NCBI RefSeq assembly: GCF_016907695.1
Contig: NZ_JAFBCK010000001.1
Span: forward strand, 2,969,001 to 3,033,000
Length of the DNA: 64,000 bases
Source of the DNA: Actinokineospora baliensis
GTDB lineage: Bacteria; Actinomycetota; Actinomycetes; Mycobacteriales; Pseudonocardiaceae
Reading direction: 5' to 3'
Numbering within the stretch: position 1 is the stretch's first letter; each line of letters begins with the position of its first letter. Of the stretch, positions 33,936 to 43,169 are shown piece by piece. The position numbers were made by a program, and so were the translations under genes. The notes beneath the pieces were generated by a model. The model did not search any database. It saw only the letters and a list, made by a program, of their open reading frames with translations, and had not been told where the DNA came from.

Positions 33936-34702
33936 AGTGAAATCATCCTTGTTCGTGCACGGGCGGACATCGCGGTTGCCCGACGCGCCCGTCCTTCTTC
34001 GAGTCCATCATGGACAGTTTTCCCGCGCGCGGTGATCACGGGCGAGTGGTTCGACTCGCCCGTGTGCGCGGAGGTCACCGACTGCGGTGAGCGGGGGACA
34101 GGTCGAAAGACCTCGACGGCTTGACTCTCAACCGAAACACCCAAGCAGGCCAAGTCACGCGGCCGAACTCTGGTGGGCGGGGGCGTCTGGCCCTAGACTC
34201 GAAGGGCTTCCTCCAATTCCGGTTATCAGGCCAGTGGATGGGGTGAGCTTCGCGCGGCCTCCTGTTGCAGCAGGGGGCCGCGCTTGTGTTCGACTGTGAT
34301 CAAACGAGAACCATGCCCTCACTCGAACGTGACAAAGCATGCCTCATCGAGCCCAGCGTTGTCGCATCGAGGTCGCGGCGTGTCGCCGAGCGGCCGAAGT
34401 TTTCAGCCCGACGGAGGTCGAGTTCAGCCGAACTGATGAGCGGGATGCTCGTCGCCGCCAGTTTCTGGTCGACCGAGGCAATCATGGGGAAACCCACGGT
34501 TGTCATGAATCCGCCGTCGGGCGGGAAATGTGTGACAAATGCTGGACACATCGCGCGAGCGCTATACGGGGGGGCAGGTTGGTCGTCACTGTAGGTGATT
34601 TTCTAGCGGTAAACATGACTCTGCATGGGCTGAACGGGTGTTGCGGTTTGGGGACCGTTCGGCGCACCGCCAGGGATCCGACCTGCTCTTGATCCGATCA
34701 GG
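33936..34702. other. Gene-poor, lower-GC stretch right of the DUF6119 gene
   Basis: Nearly 770 bases without a supported gene. Short frames on both strands (for example 34265-34594 plus, 34300-34551 minus) have no ribosome site or family resemblance. A GC-rich hairpin-like stretch occurs around 34252-34283. The mixed composition suggests remnants of inserted DNA; no integrase, transposase or tRNA fragment could be recognised. Confidence 0.5.
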
Positions 34703-34734
34703 GGCTGGCTCCCGTGGGACGACGGGAGCCAGCC
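34703..34734 (-). terminator. Terminator of the protease gene
   Basis: A perfect 13-base stem (GGCTGGCTCCCGT with ACGGGAGCCAGCC) and 6-base loop, six bases past the TAA stop. Confidence 0.8.
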
Positions 34735-34740
34735 GTCTGG

Positions 34741-36561
34741 TTACGGGTAGTTGTAGCCGAGGGTGTAGGAGCCGCTGCCTGTTACGGATTTGATCTGGTA
34801 GCGGTAGTAGCCCGCGGTTCCGGTGTAGGTGAGGGTTTCACTGGAGCCCGCTGTGGTCGCTTGGGCGACGGTGGGCCAGGTGGAGCCGTTCCATTTTTGG
34901 AGGTATAGGTCGTAGTTGGCGGAGGTGGGGCCGGTCAGGCAGGCTTTGTGGGCGCCTGCCACCGTGGTTTGGAAGAAGGAACCGTCGGGTTGGTATTGGG
35001 TGGCTCCGGTGGTGAGGGAGCCGGTTTTGGTGACCTTCATGCCCTGGCACGGTGTTTGTCCACCTGGGACGGTCAGGGTGTAGGTGGCCGGGGCGGTGGT
35101 GGCGCCTGTTGCCGAGGCGGTGATGGTGTAGGTGCCGGGGGCGGTTGCGGTGCCGACGTTGATGGTGAGGGTGCTGGACTGGCCCGCGGTGACGGCGGTG
35201 GGGGAGAACACGGCTGTGGTTCCGGCCGGGGCTCCGGTGGCGCTCAGGGTGAGCGTCGGGTTGCCGCTGATGGTGGGGGTTTGCAGGGTCGCCGTGGTCG
35301 AGGTGCCCTGGTTCACCGTGCCGGAGGTGGGTTGCAGTGCCAGGACGGGGGTGTTGCCGCCGCCGCTGGTGTTGTCGATGTCGTTGCGGATCTCGTTGTA
35401 CACCAGGGTGATCCGGGTGCCCCAGTTCGGGCAGCCGCCCAGGTGGTGCAGGGCGATCACCTTGTGCGAGGAGCCCGCCAGGACCGGCGAACCCGAGTTG
35501 CCGCCCGAGGAATCGCAGCGGTAGCCGGTGTTGACCCCCGAGGACACCACGTCGATCTTGCAGGTGGCGCCGCCTTCGGACTCCTCGAACAGCGACATCC
35601 GCTTGGGCAGGACGTCGCCGTGGCCCGCGATGTAGATCCGCTCGTTGGCGGTCGGTTCGCGCACGTCCAGGTACAGCGTGCCGTACTGGCGGATGCTCTC
35701 GAAGTTGGTGACGCTGAACAGGGTGTAGTCCAGGTTCTGCAGCGAGCTGGTGCGGATCAGGTCCTGGCCCGCGACCTTGGTGCCGGTGCGCGGGTTGTTC
35801 CCGCCGCAGGTGGCGCACTGGTAGTCGAACTGGAACTCGCTGGAGCGCAGTTCCGCCGCGTCGGCGACGCAGTGCGCGTTGGTCAGCATCCGGTTGGTGT
35901 TGCCGACCCGCCACGCCGTGCACGAGCCGAGGCCGTTGACCAGCTGCCTGGCCACCGCGTGCGAGCGCGCGTACTCGGTGGGGTGGCTGTTCTGGTAGCA
36001 GACGACGTCCTTGCGCGCGTCGTTGCCGCACACGCTGAACGGCCGCGGGTTGTTCGCGGCGAACTCGGCCGCCCCGAAACCGCGGTCGTAGCGGGTGACC
36101 CGGGTGCCGTAGCCCTGCCGGGTCAGCCGGGCGCCGTCGCGGGCACCGGTGGCGTGCAGGGTGACCACCGCGGTGTCGCCGTCGATCGACATGGCCGCGA
36201 ACCCGGGGCCGCCGTGCTCGGTGAAAGACGAGCCCTTCGACCGGTCGGCGTAGTAGGTGTAGACCTCGCGGCCGTCGGGGGACGCGACGGTCACGTAGTC
36301 ACCGCCCACCAGTTTCAGCGGCGCGAAATGCACCTTCACATAACTGGCACCCGGTGCCGTGAACTCGGTGCGCCAGGAATTCCCAGTATTGCCATACCGG
36401 ATCGCGGTGTTGGTGCTCTCACTGGCGCCGGTCGTGCTCACCGGGCTGGCCGCCGCCGGGGCCGGTGCGGGTTCGGCCAGGTCAGCGGCACCGGTGGGCG
36501 GTGCGGGGCCCACCACGGCGGCGACCAGCACAGCGGCCGGGACAAGCAGACGTCGAAGCAT
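34741..36561 (-). CDS. Secreted trypsin-like serine protease with Ig-like and PPC-like C-terminal domains
   Basis: 606 aa. ATG at 36561 is preferred (AGGAG six bases upstream) over ATG at 36588. A signal peptide (LLVPAAVLVAAVVGPAPPTG...) is followed by an N-terminal extension of about 180 residues. The chymotrypsin-fold catalytic triad is H230 (LTNAHCV), D278 (NLDYTLF) and S356 (GGNSGSPV); disulfide cysteines and SGVNTGYRCD resemble lysyl-endopeptidase-type enzymes. After residue about 400 come a beta-sandwich repeat (TLSATGAPAGTTAVFSP) and a C-terminal domain ending TGSGSYTLGYNYP, of the type found in secreted peptidases. Extracellular protein degradation is the likely role. Monocistronic, with its own terminator. 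Confidence 0.88.
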   Translation of the reverse strand: MLRRLLVPAAVLVAAVVGPAPPTGAADLAEPAPAPAAASPVSTTGASESTNTAIRYGNTGNSWRTEFTAPGASYVKVHFAPLKLVGGDYVTVASPDGREVYTYYADRSKGSSFTEHGGPGFAAMSIDGDTAVVTLHATGARDGARLTRQGYGTRVTRYDRGFGAAEFAANNPRPFSVCGNDARKDVVCYQNSHPTEYARSHAVARQLVNGLGSCTAWRVGNTNRMLTNAHCVADAAELRSSEFQFDYQCATCGGNNPRTGTKVAGQDLIRTSSLQNLDYTLFSVTNFESIRQYGTLYLDVREPTANERIYIAGHGDVLPKRMSLFEESEGGATCKIDVVSSGVNTGYRCDSSGGNSGSPVLAGSSHKVIALHHLGGCPNWGTRITLVYNEIRNDIDNTSGGGNTPVLALQPTSGTVNQGTSTTATLQTPTISGNPTLTLSATGAPAGTTAVFSPTAVTAGQSSTLTINVGTATAPGTYTITASATGATTAPATYTLTVPGGQTPCQGMKVTKTGSLTTGATQYQPDGSFFQTTVAGAHKACLTGPTSANYDLYLQKWNGSTWPTVAQATTAGSSETLTYTGTAGYYRYQIKSVTGSGSYTLGYNYP

Positions 36562-36651
36562 TCTCGCTCCTGGAGGCAGGGTATCCATTCAAAGAAAAGA
36601 CTGCCCTGCCGCCAACACGTCCGGGGTCATCTCAGATCCCCATAACAGAAT

Positions 36652-37407
36652 TCACTGGAAGATGGCGATCGGCCTGATCACCAGTTCCCCCGTGCCCGAT
36701 TTCCACGATTGGACCTTGCCCAGGCAGCGCGCCTGGAACGGCCCGTCCGGGATCTCGTCGTCGCGCAGGCCGTCCTGGTGGCACTCGATGCGCACCTGCG
36801 GCCCCTCCTCCGGGTCGTCCGGGTCGCCGAACGGGGCCAGCAGGACCGTGCGCGACCCCGACTGCTCGGCGACCCGGAACGACCCGCGCACCGAGACGTA
36901 GTCGTTGATCGCGCGCAGCCGCACCGCCGCGCCGTCGTCGTGCACCCTGGTGAGCGCGGTGTTGCGCACGACGGTGCGCTTGCCGAGGTCGACGTGCACC
37001 ACGCCGTCGGCGGCGCCGAGCACGTCGAGCAGGACGCCGATCACCGCGATCGGCTCTGCGGTGGTGATGTAGCGGCTGACCACCTCGCGCCCGCTGGTGC
37101 GCCCGCCGTCCACGCCGACGTCGCGGACCTTGAGCGCGATCTTGTGGTCCCGGTTGGTGCCGACCCGTTCCTCGACCTCGCGGCGCATCGCGTCGCCGTA
37201 GCCGCCGGACAGGTACAGGTCCATCACCGACTTCTCGTGCAGGTAGAAGGTCAACCCGGGCACCTCGCGCACCGGGGCGAAGCGCCGCCGCGACCGCCAC
37301 GCCCACACCAGGGCGCCCAGCGCGACCACGACCGCCACCGCGGTGACCGCCCACACCAGCGCCCACGGCCACCACACCGACCACCACAGAGCCCTATCGA
37401 CAGCCAC
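36652..37407 (-). CDS. Single-pass membrane protein, third gene of the SBP/VWA set
   Basis: 251 aa; GTG at 37407 overlaps the end of the upstream VWA gene by 14 bases. One membrane helix (about residues 15-37), a basic patch (WRSRRRF) and a soluble beta/alpha domain with DLYLSGGYGDAMRREVEERV and VISRYITTAEP-like segments follow. I do not recognise the domain. Tight coupling means it is made with the two solute-binding/VWA proteins and may be part of one membrane assembly. Confidence 0.65.
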   Translation of the reverse strand: MAVDRALWWSVWWPWALVWAVTAVAVVVALGALVWAWRSRRRFAPVREVPGLTFYLHEKSVMDLYLSGGYGDAMRREVEERVGTNRDHKIALKVRDVGVDGGRTSGREVVSRYITTAEPIAVIGVLLDVLGAADGVVHVDLGKRTVVRNTALTRVHDDGAAVRLRAINDYVSVRGSFRVAEQSGSRTVLLAPFGDPDDPEEGPQVRIECHQDGLRDDEIPDGPFQARCLGKVQSWKSGTGELVIRPIAIFQ

Positions 37408-38896
37408 GGATCTCCCTCACCGCCGCCTCCAGTGCCGCCTCGCTCGTCTCGACCACCCGTCCGCCGGTCGCCCTGGCCACCTCGCCCAGTTCCACCGGAT
37501 CCGCCTCGCCCAAGGCGATCGCGTAGGTCGGCACCGGTCGTGCTCCGGCGCCGAGGAACTGCGCCGCGGTGATGCCCGCGTTGTTCTCCCCGTCGGTCAT
37601 CAGCACCACCGACGCGTCACCGCGCACCGCCAGGTACCCCTGTTCCAGCGCGGACCAGATCGCCGTGCCCCGCCCGTCCGCCGGTGCCGCCAGCACCCCG
37701 GCCAGTGCGTCCACATCGGACTGACTGGTGACCGTGACCTCGTGCCGTTGCAGCACGGTGCCCGCGAAGCGCAGCACCGTGATCGTCTCCCCGACGTGGA
37801 ACCTGGCGAAGCCGCCGGTGCCGGTCCCGCTGAGCGCCCGGAACGCCGCGCGCAGCCGCTCCACCCGGGGACCGGCCATCGAGGCGGAGTAGTCCAGCAC
37901 GAACACCACCTGGTGGACCGCGCCGGAGGTCAGCCGCCGGTACGCGGCCAGCAGCGCGTCGAGGACCTCTTGCCGGTCGGGGAAGTAGAGCGCGTTGCCG
38001 ATGGGCGCCCGCAGCCGCTGCGGCCGGTCCAGGCCGGGGTCGGCCGCGCGCCTGGCGGTGTTGTCCATGATCCAGCGCTGCGCGTGCTCGCCCTGCAGCC
38101 AGCCGACCGCCCGCTGGTAGCCCTCGCGCTTGGCCGGGTCGAGCAGGATCAGCGGGAACCGCGACAGCATCATCCCGTCGCGCGGGTAGATGATCTCCAG
38201 CGGTTCGCGCAGCCGCCCGCTGGCGTTGAGCGCCAACAGGGTCGACTCGTGCTCGACCACCGCGTCCACCTCGGCCTGCCGCGCGGTGAACTGCGCGATC
38301 AGGTCCGCGCTGCTGCGCGGCTGCAACACCTGCCCGGCGAGGAATCCGCCCAGCGCGACGCAGCTGACCTGCTCCTTGGTCAGTGCCCCGCCGGTGCCCG
38401 CGGCCGCGGTCGCCACCCCCACCAGCGCGGCCAGTCCGGAGCCGGACCCGCTCGGGTCGGTCATCCCGAACCGCAGTTCGCCCGCCGCCGCCCGATCCGC
38501 CACGTCCGCCCACGAGGGCTCCGCGCCACCCGCCGCCGCGCGCAGCTTCGCCGCGGCTCCCGGCCGCACCCCGACCACCAGCGGCGAGGACATCACCGTC
38601 GTCGAGGTCGGCAGCGCGTTGCCCCTGCCCTGGGCCTTGGCCCGCAGGTGCAGGAACCGGTCGGTCACCGGCCAGGCCAGGTCGTGCCGGTAGTCCCCCG
38701 ACACCAGCTCGGTCTCCGGGTCGTCGACGTACTCCAGCGCCAGCTCCACCCCGGTTTCCCGGCGCAGGTCCGCCAGCAGCGGCTCCAGGTCCGCCAGTTC
38801 CCGGTCGGCCAGCACGGTCAGCCGGACCGGCTCCGGCCCGGCGGCCACGCAGCCCGCCAGTACCGCCAGCAGGACCAGCAGCGCCGCGGCCCTCAC
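37394..38896 (-). CDS. Lipoprotein with solute-binding and VWA domains
   Basis: 500 aa. GTG at 38896 overlaps the preceding stop (GTGA); a GTG two codons upstream (38902) is also possible. The lipobox VLAGC gives C16. Residues about 25-310 look like a type 2 periplasmic solute-binding domain (VRLTVLADRELADLEPLLAD at the start, then MTDPSGSGSGLAALVG). Residues about 325-500 are a von Willebrand A domain with a full MIDAS: DYSAS, the GRGTAIW threonine and LMTDGENN. The combination, tethered outside the membrane, suggests ligand-dependent adhesion or assembly. The ligand is unknown. Confidence 0.8.
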   Translation of the reverse strand: MRAAALLVLLAVLAGCVAAGPEPVRLTVLADRELADLEPLLADLRRETGVELALEYVDDPETELVSGDYRHDLAWPVTDRFLHLRAKAQGRGNALPTSTTVMSSPLVVGVRPGAAAKLRAAAGGAEPSWADVADRAAAGELRFGMTDPSGSGSGLAALVGVATAAAGTGGALTKEQVSCVALGGFLAGQVLQPRSSADLIAQFTARQAEVDAVVEHESTLLALNASGRLREPLEIIYPRDGMMLSRFPLILLDPAKREGYQRAVGWLQGEHAQRWIMDNTARRAADPGLDRPQRLRAPIGNALYFPDRQEVLDALLAAYRRLTSGAVHQVVFVLDYSASMAGPRVERLRAAFRALSGTGTGGFARFHVGETITVLRFAGTVLQRHEVTVTSQSDVDALAGVLAAPADGRGTAIWSALEQGYLAVRGDASVVLMTDGENNAGITAAQFLGAGARPVPTYAIALGEADPVELGEVARATGGRVVETSEAALEAAVREIRGCR

Positions 38897-40113
38897 GGGC
38901 ACCCGCCCACCTCGGTGACCATCTTCTCCAGCAGCGGCAACGACGGCAGGAACGTCTCGGTGTCACCGACCCCGGAGCTGGGCACCGGCAGGCCGCGCTC
39001 GGTGAGGAACCGCGAGAACTGGCCGGTGGTCAGCGTGTCGTCCGCCTCGAACACCCGGAACCCCAGTTCCAGCGCCCGCCTGCGCAGGTCGGGGTCGGTG
39101 GTGATCAGCTCGCCGAGCCGCTCGCCGCCGGGCGTCAGCGCCAGGAACTCGGGCACCGTCTGCAGCTGCGCGGCCGGGTACAGCAGCACCCTGCGGTCGT
39201 CGACCTCGCCGGTCTGGCGCAGTGTGCGCAGCTGGTGGGCGAGGAACTGGTGCTCGTAGATCACCGCGATCGGCGCCAACCCCTGCCCGTCGGGGGCGAG
39301 GTAGCTGCTCGACATGTCGTCGCCCGGCAGGCCCTGCGCGGTCAGCAACGGCTTGATCTCGCGCGCCAGGGCCACCGCGTCCGCCTCGGTCTGCGGTATG
39401 ACGTTGCCGTTGGCCACGAACGCGACCAGCCCGAGGTAGGTGGCCGAGGAGTTCGACGAGCACAGGTCGGAGGTCTGCGCGAGAACCCGGTTGCTGTTGG
39501 TGAGCTTGCGGCCGGGCGCCGAGAGGCCGTCCCAGGTCTTGCCCTGCCGGATCAGCCCGATGAACCGGTCCATCGGCATGTCGTAGTACAGGCTCGGGCC
39601 CGTTGTCGGTTGCGGGGTCGCGACCGGCTCACCCGGCGTGTACCCGGCCAGCGCCGTGGCGTACTCGCGGTAGGTGGCCAGCACGATGGGGGAGAAGAAC
39701 GGCTTGTAGAGCTTCGCGGGCCGGTGCCCCGACCGCGCCAGCCGCTGCTTGATCAGCAGGGCGGCGGGTTGTCCGGACGGGAACACGAAGTCGTAGTCGT
39801 CGAGGGAGTTGACCGCGATGTCGCGCGAACCCGCCCGGTCCAGCGACACCTGGATGCCGTGCGCCATCAGGATCCGGCGCACCTCGGCGTCGGTGAAGAA
39901 CTCGGCCTTCGAGGCCAGCCTGCCGCTGACCACCACCACCTCGCGCAGTGGCAGCGCCAGCACCCCGCCCGCGAACAGCGCGATCGCCCCGACCACCGCG
40001 ACCAGCGCCGACGGCAGGAACACGCCGAGGAAGCGCTTGCGGCGGAAGATCGACCTCGGTGGCTCGACGACGGTGAACCCCGGCTCGGCCACACCCCCCT
40101 GGCTGATGGCCAC
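38893..40113 (-). CDS. Membrane-anchored solute-binding-like protein, first gene of the SBP/VWA set
   Basis: 406 aa. GTG at 40113 follows GGAGG at six bases. A basic cytoplasmic stub (FRRKRF) leads to one membrane helix (about residues 30-55), then an outer domain of about 345 residues. ASKAEFFTDAEVRRILMAHG, LDDYDFVFPSGQPAAL and AFVANGNVIPQTEADAVALA are typical of solute-binding folds, without any ABC transporter genes nearby. It lacks a VWA domain, unlike the next gene, to which it is coupled by a GTGA overlap. Confidence 0.72.
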   Translation of the reverse strand: MAISQGGVAEPGFTVVEPPRSIFRRKRFLGVFLPSALVAVVGAIALFAGGVLALPLREVVVVSGRLASKAEFFTDAEVRRILMAHGIQVSLDRAGSRDIAVNSLDDYDFVFPSGQPAALLIKQRLARSGHRPAKLYKPFFSPIVLATYREYATALAGYTPGEPVATPQPTTGPSLYYDMPMDRFIGLIRQGKTWDGLSAPGRKLTNSNRVLAQTSDLCSSNSSATYLGLVAFVANGNVIPQTEADAVALAREIKPLLTAQGLPGDDMSSSYLAPDGQGLAPIAVIYEHQFLAHQLRTLRQTGEVDDRRVLLYPAAQLQTVPEFLALTPGGERLGELITTDPDLRRRALELGFRVFEADDTLTTGQFSRFLTERGLPVPSSGVGDTETFLPSLPLLEKMVTEVGGCP

Positions 40114-40181
40114 CGACCCCCTCCGGTTCGCCGAACCCCTTCCCACAAGGGAGATCGCTCGAACCGCACCGGCGATTACGG

Positions 40182-40220
40182 CCGCGGCGGCCGATCTTCG
40201 AACAAGATCGGCCGCCGCGG
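40182..40220 (-). terminator. Terminator after the DedA gene
   Basis: A perfect 17-base stem (40182-40198 with 40204-40220) and 5-base loop CGAAC, eleven bases past the DedA stop. Confidence 0.85.
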
Positions 40221-40231
40221 GGAGGTACGGG

Positions 40232-40936
40232 TCAGACGCGCTCGAGCTCCGGGTCGTCGTCCGGGCGGCGCTCGGCGGTCCCGCTCGGCACGGTCAGCGT
40301 CACAGCCTGGGCCTCGGCCGCCTTGCGCGCCTTCTTCCGCTTGCCGAGCACGATCTTGACCACCACGACGAGCACGACCGCGCCGAGCAGGATCGCGGCG
40401 CCGCCGCTGAGGTAGGACTCCAGCCGGTGCGCCGCCTCGCCGAGGGCGGCGCCGATGCCGATGTGCACCGCCGACCAGCACGCCGCGCCCGCGACCACCG
40501 CGGGCAGGAACTTGCGGTACGGCAGGTTCGAGGTGCCCGCCGCCGCCGGGGTCAGCGTCCGCACCACCGGCATGAACCGGGCGAAGAACACCGCCCAGGC
40601 GCCGCGGCGGCGCAGGATGTCGGTGGCCTTGTCCCAGCCCTCCACCCCGTACTTCTGGATGAGCTTGGTGTCGCGCAGCTTGACCCCGTACTTGCGGCCG
40701 ATGAAGTAGCCGATGGAGTCGCCGATGCCCGCGCAGACGGTGACCACGGCCCACAGGATCAGGAACCGGGGGACACTGTTGACGGTGGTCGCGGCGATCA
40801 GCAGACCGCCTTCACCCGGGGCGATGAACCCGAGGCCGATGGTGCACTCGGCGAGCACCAGGCCACCGGTCGCGGCAACCAGGGCGGGCTGCGGCAGCGC
40901 CTGCAGCCACTCCAGGACGTCGGTCAACAAGGCCAC
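40232..40936 (-). CDS. DedA-family membrane protein
   Basis: 234 aa; GTG at 40936 with GGAGGGG upstream. The family core is clear: an N-terminal E-containing re-entrant segment (GLVLAECTIGLGFIAPGEGG), GIGDSIGYFIGRKYG, and FFARFMPVVRTLTPAAAG, with further helices and a basic C-terminal tail (GKRKKARKAAE). DedA proteins are flippases for polyprenyl phosphates or phospholipids. Recycling of the polyprenyl carrier would link it to the glycan operon, but it stands alone here. Confidence 0.88.
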   Translation of the reverse strand: MALLTDVLEWLQALPQPALVAATGGLVLAECTIGLGFIAPGEGGLLIAATTVNSVPRFLILWAVVTVCAGIGDSIGYFIGRKYGVKLRDTKLIQKYGVEGWDKATDILRRRGAWAVFFARFMPVVRTLTPAAAGTSNLPYRKFLPAVVAGAACWSAVHIGIGAALGEAAHRLESYLSGGAAILLGAVVLVVVVKIVLGKRKKARKAAEAQAVTLTVPSGTAERRPDDDPELERV

Positions 40937-41161
40937 GGGTCGGTTCCCCTCCACCAGTGGGCACCAGGCTCTCCGGTGCCGTTCCTCCCGCGCGGCGGCC
41001 CCCACCGGCCGCGCTCGGGACTTGGGACGTACCGCACCGCCACCCGGTTGCCGCGCGCCCGCACTCAGTCTTTCGTCCGCGGTGAGCGTGACATAACCGG
41101 GATGTCCCGGAGATCGTCCCAGGAGTCGACCGCCGGATCATCCCAGGGGCTGACCGGGCGG

Positions 41162-42163
41162 CTACCGCTTGAGCAGCGCGCTGATCTCCTGGCTCGACTC
41201 GCCCGCCTCGGCCAGGTGCCGCAGGTTCTCCGGGACCTGCTGGCCCCGGTGCTCGACGGCCTGGGTGTAGAGCCGACCGGCCCGGTAGGACGACCGCACC
41301 AGCGGACCGGCCATGACCCCGGCGAAGCCCAGGCCCTCGGCGGTCTCCTTGTGCGCGAGGAACTCCTCCGGCTTGACCCACCGGTCGACCGGGTGGTGGC
41401 GCACGCTCGGCCGCAGGTACTGGGTGATGGTGATGATGTCGCAGCCCGCTTCGTGCAGGTCCGACAGCGCCTCGGTGACCTCGTCCGGCGTTTCGCCCAT
41501 GCCCAGGATCAGGTTGGACTTGGTGACCAGGCCGAAGTCGCGGGCCGCGGTGATGACCGCCAGCGAGCGCTCGTAGCGGAACGCCGGGCGGATCCGCTTG
41601 AAGATCCGCGGCACCGTCTCCAGGTTGTGCGCGAGCACCTGCGGCCGCGAGCCGAACACCTCGGCCAGCTGGTCCGGCTCGGCGTTGAAGTCGGGGATGA
41701 GCAGCTCCACGCCGGTGCCCGGGTTGAGCGCGTGGATCTGGCGGACCGTCTCGGCGTAGAGCCAGGCGCCGCCGTCCTCGAGGTCGTCGCGGGCGACACC
41801 GGTGATCGTCGAGTAGCGCAGGCCCATCGCCTGCACCGACTCGGCCACCCGGCGCGGCTCGTCGCGGTCGAGGTCGGCGGGCTTGCCGGTGTCGATCTGG
41901 CAGAAGTCGCAGCGGCGGGTGCACTGCTCGCCGCCGATCAGGAAGGTCGCCTCGCGGTCTTCCCAGCACTCGTAGATGTTGGGACAGCCGGCTTCCTCGC
42001 ACACCGTGTGCAGGCCCTCGCGCTTGACCAGGCCCTTGAGCTCGCGGTACTCCGGGCCCATCTTGGCCCGGGTCTTGATCCACGAGGGCTTCTTCTCGAT
42101 CGGTGTCTGGCTGTTGCGCACTTCCAGGCGCAGCATCTTCCGACCCTCAGGCGCGACTGTCAC
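41162..42163 (-). CDS. lipA: Lipoyl synthase
   Basis: 333 aa from GTG at 42163, slightly longer than usual at the N-terminus. Both iron-sulfur cluster motifs are intact: [12 protein letters not shown] (auxiliary cluster) and CTRRCDFC (radical-SAM cluster), plus the conserved RSSY near the C-terminus that ligates the auxiliary cluster. It inserts sulfur into protein-bound octanoate to make the lipoyl groups of E2 proteins such as SucB (52311-54008). It lies 7.4 kb from lipB, although the two are neighbours in most actinobacteria. The SDR gene upstream ends only 17 bases away. Confidence 0.96.
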   Translation of the reverse strand: MTVAPEGRKMLRLEVRNSQTPIEKKPSWIKTRAKMGPEYRELKGLVKREGLHTVCEEAGCPNIYECWEDREATFLIGGEQCTRRCDFCQIDTGKPADLDRDEPRRVAESVQAMGLRYSTITGVARDDLEDGGAWLYAETVRQIHALNPGTGVELLIPDFNAEPDQLAEVFGSRPQVLAHNLETVPRIFKRIRPAFRYERSLAVITAARDFGLVTKSNLILGMGETPDEVTEALSDLHEAGCDIITITQYLRPSVRHHPVDRWVKPEEFLAHKETAEGLGFAGVMAGPLVRSSYRAGRLYTQAVEHRGQQVPENLRHLAEAGESSQEISALLKR

Positions 42164-42180
42164 ACGGCCAGGTTACGCCT

Positions 42181-43110
42181 CTAGGCCGGTTCCGGGGAAA
42201 CGCCGGTCAACTCGGCTGTGCGCACCCACAATGTCCGGCCAAGTGTGGGGTCGAGGGCCAAAGATCGCGGTCGGGCCAGACCCACCTGGCCGTACATCTC
42301 GCCCGGTCCGGTCGGTCCGTAGTACTGCCCGCCGGTGACCTCGGGCGCGGTGGCGGCGTACAGCTGCGGCAGCACGGCGCGGTCGACGGGCGCGGTCACC
42401 AGCCGGGTACCCGCCCGGACCACCGCGGCCAGGCCCCGACCGACCGGCCCGCCGACCCGCGACCGCGTCGAGTTGCCCGTCAGCTCGGTGTTGGCCAGGC
42501 CGGGGTGCGCGGCGACGCTGAGCAGGTCGAGCCCGGCCGCCTCCGCCCGCCGCTGCAGTTCGACCGCGAAGACCAGGTTCGCCAGCTTGGACTGGGCGTA
42601 GGCGGCGCCTGCCTGGTAGCGCCGCCGCTCGAAGTTGAGGTCGGTGATGTCGAACCCGTCGTTGCGGTGCGCGATGCTCGACACGGTCACCACCCGGGCA
42701 CCGGCCGCGGCGCGCAGCGCGGGCATCACCAGCCAGGTCAGCGCGGCGTGGCCGAGGTGGTTGGTGCCGATCTGCGACTCGAACCCGTCGGCGGTGCGCC
42801 CCTTGGGCGGCACCATCACGCCCGCGTTGTTGACCAGCACGTCCAGCCGGTCACCCGTGCGCTCCCGCACCTGCTCGGCCGCGGCCCGCACCGACGCGAG
42901 GTCGGCGAGGTCCAGCTCCAGCAGTTCGGCGGCGCCGGTCACGGTCCGCAGCGCCGCCCGCCCGCGCTCGACCGAGCGGCACGCCATCAGCACGTGCGCG
43001 CCGTGCTCGCTGAGCAGTTGCGCCGTGCGCAGGCCCAGCCCCGAGTTCGCCCCGGTGACCAGGGCGGTCTTCCCGGTCAGGTCGGGGACGTCGGCAGCGG
43101 ACCAGCTCAT
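42181..43110 (-). CDS. Short-chain dehydrogenase/reductase, retinol-dehydrogenase-like
   Basis: 309 aa; ATG at 43110 with GAGGAGGG five bases upstream. The cofactor loop is TGANSGLGLRTAQ, the active-site residues are in VVTVSSIAHR (Ser) and YAQSKLAN (Tyr, Lys), and NNAGVMV is the usual NNAG. The family reduces or oxidises diverse carbonyl compounds; the substrate is unknown. It opens with MSWS, as does the small protein encoded just upstream, which suggests one operon of shared origin or coincidence. The group is probably controlled by the divergent TetR. Confidence 0.88.
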   Translation of the reverse strand: MSWSAADVPDLTGKTALVTGANSGLGLRTAQLLSEHGAHVLMACRSVERGRAALRTVTGAAELLELDLADLASVRAAAEQVRERTGDRLDVLVNNAGVMVPPKGRTADGFESQIGTNHLGHAALTWLVMPALRAAAGARVVTVSSIAHRNDGFDITDLNFERRRYQAGAAYAQSKLANLVFAVELQRRAEAAGLDLLSVAAHPGLANTELTGNSTRSRVGGPVGRGLAAVVRAGTRLVTAPVDRAVLPQLYAATAPEVTGGQYYGPTGPGEMYGQVGLARPRSLALDPTLGRTLWVRTAELTGVSPEPA

Positions 43111-43169
43111 GGGTGCCCTCCTCTTCACGCGTGCTACCCGAGGGTAGGCAGCGGGCACTGAGGAACCGC

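Noticed and set aside
34265..34594. Short frames on both strands in the gene-poor region behind DUF6119
   Set aside because: Considered as integrase or phage remnants, but no motif (Arg/His/Tyr recombinase box, helix-turn-helix) could be found.
32053..34740. A second copy of the tRNA-Val 3' end as attR of an island
   Set aside because: No repeat of the T-arm/acceptor sequence was found in the stretch, so island ends remain undefined.
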